The notes beneath the pieces were generated by a model. It did no database searches, had not been told where the DNA came from, and was given only the letters and a program-made list of their open reading frames with translations. DNA of 20,938 nt from Halomonas halophila (GTDB lineage: Bacteria > Pseudomonadota > Gammaproteobacteria > Pseudomonadales > Halomonadaceae): contig DJIP01000271.1 of the NCBI GenBank assembly GCA_002433675.1, positions 1 to 20,938 of the forward strand, written 5' to 3'. Shown here piece by piece: positions 16,540 to 20,938 of the stretch. The first letter of the stretch is position 1. Every line of letters starts with the position of its first letter. The position numbers were made by a program, and so were the translations under genes.

Positions 16540-18189
16540 GTGGTCAGCTTTCTACGACGCCTACGCGCCCTGCTGCAGCGCCTGGGCGATGAGCAGGGGC
16601 CCGAGCTCGCCGAGGCCTGGCAGGGCGTGCTCGAATCGCTGGTGGCTCCCACCGCGGCAGATGCCAGCGCGCTGCTGGTGGCGCAGGGCTCCGGTCTCAG
16701 GCCGGTGGCCACCATCGGTCTGCCCGAGGGCGTGGCCGGCAGGACCTTCGCCCTGGGCGAGCATCCCCGCCTCGCCGCCATCGCCGAGGCGCCGGGGGTC
16801 TGCCGCTTTGCCGCGGACTCGCCCCTTCCCGACCCCTATGACGGGCTGCTGGATGACGGTCTTAGCCCGGTCCATGATTGCCTGGGGGTGGCGTTGCGTG
16901 ACGGCGATGAGCTGATCGGCATGGTCACCCTCGACGCCCTGACCCCGGGGGCGCTGGCCGAACTGGACGACCAGGGCCTGCTGGCGGCGGCCGAGTTGCT
17001 GGGCACCTGTCTGCGGCTGTCCCGGCGTCTGGACGGCGCCCGCCTGCAGCTCGCCCTGCAGCGCGATGACGACGGCCAGTTGCCGCGTCGGCTGACCGGC
17101 TGGCGCAGTGGCGCCATGCGCAAGCTGATGGCCTCGGTGGAGCTGGTAGCCGCCACCGACATGAGTGTGCTGGTGCTGGGCGAGACCGGCGTCGGCAAGG
17201 AACGCATCGCCCATGCCCTCCATCACGGCTCGCGACGTGCCGATGGGCCCCTGGTGGTGGTGAACTGCGCTGCGCTGCCGGCCTCGTTGATCGAGAGCGC
17301 CCTGTTCGGCCATCGGCGCGGCGCGTTCTCCGGGGCAACCAGCGACCATCGCGGGCACTTCCAGATGGCCGACGGCGGCACCCTGGTGCTGGACGAGGTA
17401 GGGGAGTTGCCGCTGGAGCTGCAGCCAAAGCTGCTGCGGGTACTGCAGGAAGGCGAGGTCCAGCCGCTGGGCAGCGATCGGCTTCAGCATGTCGACGTTC
17501 GGGTGGTCGCGGTGACCAACCGGGATCTGGCCCTGGAGGTGGCCCAGGGGCGCTTTCGCGAGGATCTCTATCATCGGCTCAGCGCCTTCCCGCTGGAGGT
17601 ACCACCGCTGCGACAGCGTCCCGAGGACCTGGCGCTGCTGGTCGGACACTTCCTGGAAGAGAATCGGGTGCGTCTCGGCGTCGGCAACCTGCGCCTGAGC
17701 GAGGCCGCGCGGGTGTCGCTGGCGGGCTGGCACTGGCCAGGCAATGTGCGCGAGCTGGAGTCGCTGCTGGCACGTGCCTCGCTGCTGGCATTGGCCTCCG
17801 TGGACGTGCTGGGGACGCCCGATGCTCGCCGCCGTAGCGTACGTATCGAGGTCGAACACCTGGGGCTGGCGCCGGCGACAGCCCGGGCCACCGAGGCGCC
17901 CACAGTGCAAGGCGACACGTCTCGAAGCGTCGTGTCGCCGGCCGATCGGCCAGTGGACGAGACGCTGGGTCGAGGGTCCTCGCTGCGAGATGGCAAGCAG
18001 CAAGATGCCCTGCCGCAAGATGCCCTGCCGCCAGAGCCCTCGCTGCGGGAGGCCACCGAGGCCTTTCAGCGCGAGCGTATTCGGCAGGCGCTGGACGCCG
18101 AGGGCAACTGGGCGGGGGCGGCTCGCCGGCTGGGCCTGGATTCCGGCAATCTGCATCGCCTGGCGCGGCGGCTGGGGCTAAAGTCCTGA
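16540..18189 (+). CDS. norR: NorR, NO-responsive sigma-54-dependent activator
   Basis: Cytosolic regulator that senses NO at a non-heme iron and activates sigma-54 promoters. The N-terminal GAF domain (about 20-165) keeps the residues known to ligate iron in E. coli NorR: D98 and D101 in LPDPYDGL, H112 and C114 in VHDCLG, D132 in TLDALTPG, and an arginine in HPRL (R77). The AAA+ domain has Walker A GETGVGKE (214-221), GAFSGA (261-266, the GAFTGA sigma-54 loop with Ser for Thr), Walker B LVLDEVGEL and FREDLYHR. The C-terminal helix-turn-helix is GAARRLGLDSGNLHRLARRLGL. At 549 aa it is longer than E. coli NorR (504) because of an Ala/Pro/Gln-rich linker at about 435-505. The start is GTG with AAGGA upstream. 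It is divergent from hmp, its likely target. Confidence 0.95.
   Translation: MVSFLRRLRALLQRLGDEQGPELAEAWQGVLESLVAPTAADASALLVAQGSGLRPVATIGLPEGVAGRTFALGEHPRLAAIAEAPGVCRFAADSPLPDPYDGLLDDGLSPVHDCLGVALRDGDELIGMVTLDALTPGALAELDDQGLLAAAELLGTCLRLSRRLDGARLQLALQRDDDGQLPRRLTGWRSGAMRKLMASVELVAATDMSVLVLGETGVGKERIAHALHHGSRRADGPLVVVNCAALPASLIESALFGHRRGAFSGATSDHRGHFQMADGGTLVLDEVGELPLELQPKLLRVLQEGEVQPLGSDRLQHVDVRVVAVTNRDLALEVAQGRFREDLYHRLSAFPLEVPPLRQRPEDLALLVGHFLEENRVRLGVGNLRLSEAARVSLAGWHWPGNVRELESLLARASLLALASVDVLGTPDARRRSVRIEVEHLGLAPATARATEAPTVQGDTSRSVVSPADRPVDETLGRGSSLRDGKQQDALPQDALPPEPSLREATEAFQRERIRQALDAEGNWAGAARRLGLDSGNLHRLARRLGLKS
18001..18030 (+). repeat. Perfect 15-bp tandem duplication inside norR
   Basis: CAAGATGCCCTGCCG occurs twice in a row, in frame, encoding QDALP-QDALP (residues 488-497) in the linker between the AAA+ and DNA-binding domains. 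A recent slippage event that lengthens the linker. Confidence 0.85.
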
Positions 18190-18225
18190 TCCCGTAGCCT
18201 GGATCGTCGCCATGGGCGTGGGGGA

Positions 18226-18247
18226 GCGTCAGCCCGAGGGCTGGCGC
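18226..18247 (+). terminator. Hairpin downstream of norR
   Basis: GCGTCAGCCC and GGGCTGGCGC pair over 10 bp (one G-T wobble) with a very short loop, 36 bases after the norR stop, followed only by CTT. A weak or Rho-assisted terminator is possible. The rest of the 232-base gap to nnrS holds the FNR-like box and no gene. Confidence 0.4.
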
Positions 18248-18345
18248 CTTGAACAGCGCCGCCATCGACCCTCGGCCGAAGGCGGGGCTGTCGTGGAGCT
18301 GGGGCTGGCCGACGTCGAGTCGAGTTTGCGGCATCGGCAGTGCCT

Positions 18346-18359
18346 TTGATGTGCATCAT
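18346..18359. promoter_or_regulatory. FNR/DNR-type box upstream of nnrS
   Basis: TTGATGTGCATCAT matches the CRP/FNR-family consensus TTGAT-N4-ATCAA at 9 of 10 specified positions. It lies 63 bases before the nnrS start, so a class II promoter with a start near 18394 would fit, though no strong -10 is visible. FNR (oxygen) or DNR/NnrR (NO) could bind; sequence does not separate them. Confidence 0.65.
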
Positions 18360-18421
18360 GGTGATGTTGACCAAAGCGGGCCAGACTTCCCAAGACCAAG
18401 TGAATTACTCAGGTACTCGCC

Positions 18422-19606
18422 ATGTCATCCGTCGCCGCTCGTCTGCCCCTTGCGCGCCTCGCCTTCCGTCCCTTCTTCCTGTTGGCGGCGGCCTTCAGCG
18501 TGGTGGCTCTGCTGGTGTGGCTCGCTTTCTGGCACGGCATCTTCGTGCTGTCGCCCCGGGCGGGCATGCTGTGGTGGCATCAGCACGAGATGCTGTTCGG
18601 TGTGGTGGGGGCGGTGGTGTCGGGGTTTCTGTTGACCGCGGTGCAGACCTGGACCGGCCTCAGGGGGCTCCATGGCGCCCCGCTGCTGGGGCTCGTCGCA
18701 CTGTGGCTGATGGCCCGGCTGGGGCTGGCCTTTGCCGTCCTGCCCCAGGCGCTGGTGATGGCCCTGGACGTGGGCTTTCTGCTGATCGTCTGCGCTGTGA
18801 TGGCGGTGATGGTGATCCGGGCGAAGCGCTGGCGCAACCTGATCTTCGTGCCGGTGCTGGCGATTCTGGCCGGTGCCAACCTGGGCAGCCACCTGGGCGT
18901 GCTCCAGGGTGACCCTGAGCTGGTGCGCCAGTCGTCCTACCTGGCGGTGCTGCTGGTAACGCTGATCATGGGGGTGCTGGGCGGTCGGGTGATCCCGATG
19001 TTCACCGCCAACCGGCTGGGCTTGAAGCGCCGCCCGGCGCTGCCCTGGCTCGAGGGGCTGGCGCTCGGCAGCCTGGCGCTGGCGGTGGTGCTGCAGCTGG
19101 TGCGCACCCTGGGGGGCGAGCTGTCCGACAGCGTGCTGGCGCTGGCGCTGCTGGTGGCGGCGCTGGCCCACCCGCTGCGCCTGATGCGCTGGCAGGGCCG
19201 CGCCACCGGGCGTGAACCCCTGCTGTGGAGCCTTCACCTGAGCTACGCCTTCGTGCCGCTGGGTCTTTTGTTGTGGGCCCTGGGGCTGTGGGGCGTCGGC
19301 CGGGCAGAGCTGGGTGTCCACGCCATCACCGTGGGTGCCATGGGCACCATGATGCTGTCGATGATGTCGCGGGTATCGCTTGGCCATACCGGCCGCCCCA
19401 TGCGCTGCCTGCCGGGCATCGGCGTGGCCCTGGGCCTGCTGGTCGCGGCGGGACTGTCGCGCTCACTGGTGCTGGCGCTGTGGCCCTCGGTGACCCACTG
19501 GGTCTACAGCCTGAGCATCCTCCTGTGGTGTCTGGGCTACGCCATCTTTCTGGCCCATTACGTGCCGATTCTCGGCAGCCCCCGTGTCGATGGTCAGGAT
19601 GGCTAG
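18422..19606 (+). CDS. nnrS: NnrS-family membrane protein
   Basis: Polytopic inner-membrane heme/copper protein family linked to NO stress tolerance, 394 aa (typical about 390-400) with roughly 12 membrane helices. Family marks are LAFRPFFLLAA (13-23), WWHQHEMLFG (51-60), TAVQTWTG (72-79), GGRVIPMFTANRLG (187-200), H300 in HAITVGAMGTMML and SRVSLGHTGRP (317-326). The conserved histidines in these segments are candidate metal or heme ligands. NnrS proteins elsewhere protect iron metabolism during NO stress rather than degrading NO directly. A weak CAGG lies before the ATG. An FNR-like box upstream and the SirB2-family gene 6 bases downstream indicate a two-gene unit ended by the terminator at 20052. 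Confidence 0.94.
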   Translation: MSSVAARLPLARLAFRPFFLLAAAFSVVALLVWLAFWHGIFVLSPRAGMLWWHQHEMLFGVVGAVVSGFLLTAVQTWTGLRGLHGAPLLGLVALWLMARLGLAFAVLPQALVMALDVGFLLIVCAVMAVMVIRAKRWRNLIFVPVLAILAGANLGSHLGVLQGDPELVRQSSYLAVLLVTLIMGVLGGRVIPMFTANRLGLKRRPALPWLEGLALGSLALAVVLQLVRTLGGELSDSVLALALLVAALAHPLRLMRWQGRATGREPLLWSLHLSYAFVPLGLLLWALGLWGVGRAELGVHAITVGAMGTMMLSMMSRVSLGHTGRPMRCLPGIGVALGLLVAAGLSRSLVLALWPSVTHWVYSLSILLWCLGYAIFLAHYVPILGSPRVDGQDG

Positions 19607-19612
19607 GCCGAG

Positions 19613-20002
19613 ATGTTACCGCTCTACCTCACCCTCAAGTCCCTGCACGTGTCGCTGGCGCTGGTCAGCGGTGCACTCTTTGCCCTGCGCGCCCTGTGGT
19701 CGGTGACCGAGTCGCCCTGGCTCAAGCGCCCCTGGGTGCGTGTCCTTCCCCATCTGCTCGATACCCTGCTGCTGGCGGTGGGACTTGCGCTGATGGTGCT
19801 CACCGCCCAGTGGCCCCACCAGACCCCATGGCTTGCCGCCAAGCTGACCGCCCTGCTGGCCTATATCGGCTTCGGCAGTCTGGCGATACGGCGAGCCGCC
19901 AGCGTTCGAACTCGGGCGCTGGCGGCCTGCCTGGCCTTGGCGATCTTCGTCTATATGCTTGGCGCCGCCCACCGACATAGCGTTCTTTCCTGGCTGACAT
20001 AG
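19613..20002 (+). CDS. SirB2-family small membrane protein
   Basis: A 129-aa protein with four predicted membrane helices (about 8-28, 46-64, 74-92 and 103-119). Its start LYLTLKSLHVSLALVSGALFALR and HLLDTLLLAVGLAL fit the SirB2 family; histidines H12, H47 and H120 fall at or near helix ends and could bind a metal or heme, which is inference. The family name comes from a Salmonella invasion locus, but the biochemical role is not known. Starts 6 bases after the nnrS stop, so it is cotranscribed with an NO-stress gene. GC-rich codon use matches its neighbours. A function in assembling or protecting heme proteins under NO is a guess from context. Confidence 0.8.
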   Translation: MLPLYLTLKSLHVSLALVSGALFALRALWSVTESPWLKRPWVRVLPHLLDTLLLAVGLALMVLTAQWPHQTPWLAAKLTALLAYIGFGSLAIRRAASVRTRALAACLALAIFVYMLGAAHRHSVLSWLT

Positions 20003-20019
20003 CCCTTTTTTTCAATACC

Positions 20020-20033
20020 TTGATTTACCTCAA
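20020..20033. promoter_or_regulatory. FNR/DNR-like box after the SirB2-family gene
   Basis: TTGATTTACCTCAA matches TTGAT-N4-ATCAA at 9 of 10 positions. It lies before the terminator at 20052-20080 and about 190 bases upstream of the likely norC start site, too far for direct class II activation. Either an accessory site or chance. Confidence 0.35.
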
Positions 20034-20051
20034 CGGCATGGGTCTTTCCTC

Positions 20052-20080
20052 ATGACGGCGGCGATATTGCCGTCATTTTT
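20052..20080 (+). terminator. Rho-independent terminator of the nnrS unit
   Basis: ATGACGGC and GCCGTCAT form an 8-bp perfect stem around a 9-base loop, followed by TTTT. Lies 50 bases after the SirB2-family stop, separating it from norCB. Confidence 0.85.
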
Positions 20081-20161
20081 CCTCGCCAATTTGATCGCTC
20101 ATCACCGGAAGTCTTGTTAGCTCTTTAAGTAGTTGATGGGGCGAATCAATCAAGAAATTTG

Positions 20162-20214
20162 GTGATGCATGTCATAGTCCGAGTGTTTAGCTCAGGTATA
20201 GAGGAGCGCTCCTC
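20162..20214 (+). promoter_or_regulatory. norC: Candidate FNR/DNR-dependent promoter of norCB
   Basis: GTGATGCATGTCAT (20162-20175) keeps the TGA-N6-TCA core of a CRP/FNR-family site with three outer mismatches. TATAGA (20197-20202) is a good -10; a start near 20209-20210 puts the box centre at about -41, the classical activation spacing. A perfect palindrome GAGGAGC/GCTCCTC (20201-20214) spans the start region and would form a hairpin at the 5' end. TTGAT-N7-ATCAA at 20133-20149 is another inverted pair just upstream. Confidence 0.5.
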
Positions 20215-20287
20215 CATACAATAGTCATTGGGGCCAGGGAGGTCTGACTCTCCGGCACCATGGGCCAAATAATGAGGAGACGTGGTC

Positions 20288-20740
20288 ATGGCCGAGGGTC
20301 TGACAAAATCCGCAGCACGCAATATCTTCTACGGGGGCTCACTGTTCTTTTTCCTGATCTTTGTGGCGCTGACGGCTCACAGTCACTGGTACATCGTGAC
20401 GGAGTCCACCAGCGCACTTCCGCTGACCGAATCGGTGCGCGAAGGCAAGCATGTGTGGGAAAAGAACATGTGTATCAACTGTCACAGCATCATGGGTGAG
20501 GGGGCCTATTTTGCGCCCGAACTGTCCAACGTCTGGACCCGCTATCACGGGCGCGAGAACCCCGAGGCCGCAAGAGCGGGGCTGGCAGCCTGGATGCGCG
20601 CTCAGCCGCTGGCCGTCCCCGGTCGGCGCAAGATGCCGCACTTCGATCTGAGCGACGAGGAGATGACCTCGCTGATCGATTTCCTCGAGTGGACCGACGC
20701 CATCGATGACCAGAACTGGCCGCCCCACGTATCGGGATAG
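20288..20740 (+). CDS. norC: Nitric oxide reductase subunit C (cytochrome c)
   Basis: Membrane-anchored monoheme cytochrome c that passes electrons to NorB for reduction of NO to N2O. The 150-aa protein has one N-terminal helix (about 12-32) followed by a periplasmic domain with the heme site C62-I-N-C65-H66 in NMCINCHSIMGEGAYFAPE and the likely axial methionine M116 in RRKMPHFDLS. The ATG at 20288 is chosen because GAGGAG (20273-20278) lies 9 bases upstream; the in-frame GTG at 20282 is too close to it. norB follows after 82 bases. Length and motifs match the family closely. Confidence 0.96.
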   Translation: MAEGLTKSAARNIFYGGSLFFFLIFVALTAHSHWYIVTESTSALPLTESVREGKHVWEKNMCINCHSIMGEGAYFAPELSNVWTRYHGRENPEAARAGLAAWMRAQPLAVPGRRKMPHFDLSDEEMTSLIDFLEWTDAIDDQNWPPHVSG

Positions 20741-20822
20741 GTCGGTGGGTTCGCGTGATATATCGACGAGATCGCAATGGCGTACGCGTCGCATGAGGGG
20801 AAACCGTGGAGGAACATGAAAA

Positions 20823-20938
20823 ATGAAATATGAAACACAGAAGGTGGCCTACGCCTTCTTCCTGGTGGCGATGGGGCTTTTTGCCCTTCAGCTGGTGTTT
20901 GGCATCATGGCGGCGCTGGTCTACGTCTTTCCAGACTT
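20823..20938 (+). CDS. norB: Nitric oxide reductase subunit B, 5' end only
   Basis: Only the first 38 codons are in the window. The start MKYETQKVAYAFF followed by a hydrophobic helix LVAMGLFALQLVFGIMAALVY is characteristic of the cytochrome bc-type NorB, the catalytic heme-copper-like subunit that couples two NO to N2O. GGAGG (20808-20812) lies 10 bases before the ATG. An ATG at 20816 in another frame is closer to that site but stops after five codons. The position right after norC supports the call. Integrity of the rest, including the catalytic histidines, cannot be judged. Confidence 0.93.
   Translation, partial: MKYETQKVAYAFFLVAMGLFALQLVFGIMAALVYVFPD

Noticed and set aside
20178..20259. 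tRNA-like stretch: TTTAGCTCAGG, a possible anticodon stem, and GGCACCA at the end
   Set aside because: The acceptor stem has a mismatch, the D-arm is oversized, and no GTTCGANTC T-loop is present. It also overlaps the norC promoter/leader. Probably chance, at most a decayed relic.

Overview
The window is high-GC DNA from a proteobacterium. Gene content (BauA/MmsA-type beta-amino acid catabolism, TctCBA, Hmp, NorR, NnrS, NorCB) and acid-rich proteins suggest a halophilic gammaproteobacterium of the Halomonas type. This is inference from gene style; there is no rRNA or other taxonomic marker. It holds 17 protein genes, two of them cut by the window edges, plus one short gene remnant.

Left part (1-11260): a catabolic locus built around a divergent promoter region (2736-2929). 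Leftward run an omega-amino acid:pyruvate aminotransferase (bauA type) and a CoA-acylating malonate/methylmalonate-semialdehyde dehydrogenase (mmsA, cut at base 1). Rightward run a GntR/FCD regulator, a periplasmic HAAT-type binding protein, a complete LivHMGF-type ABC transporter, an M20 Zn-dependent carbamoyl-amino-acid/ureidopropionate hydrolase and an amidase-signature hydrolase. Most of the rightward genes overlap or nearly touch, and a strong intrinsic terminator ends them. The simplest reading is uptake of an N-carbamoyl or amide derivative of a beta-amino acid, hydrolysis to beta-alanine or beta-aminoisobutyrate, transamination, and oxidation to acetyl-CoA or propionyl-CoA.

Middle part (11261-14733): a 320-base non-coding stretch with short repeats, then a tctC-tctB-tctA tripartite tricarboxylate transporter operon of unknown substrate, closed by strong hairpins.

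Right part (14734-20938): a nitric oxide defence locus. Flavohemoglobin hmp (leftward) is divergent from norR (rightward), whose product retains the iron ligands of the NO-sensing GAF domain. A near-perfect sigma-54 promoter lies upstream of hmp, so NorR probably activates hmp. Next come nnrS, a SirB2-family membrane protein, and norC-norB (cytochrome c-dependent NO reductase, norB cut by the window end). FNR/DNR-like boxes precede nnrS and norC. NO is thus handled by a NorR/sigma-54 arm (Hmp) and apparently a CRP/FNR-family arm (NnrS, NorCB).

Most unexpected points: a second hmp C-terminus left as a remnant 100 bp downstream of hmp, the sigma-54 promoter for hmp, an 11-bp tandem repeat array between hmp and norR, a 16-bp perfect palindrome at the catabolic regulator promoter, and DnaA-box-like sites between bauA and mmsA. 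I found no mobile elements, CRISPR array, rRNA or convincing tRNA gene.
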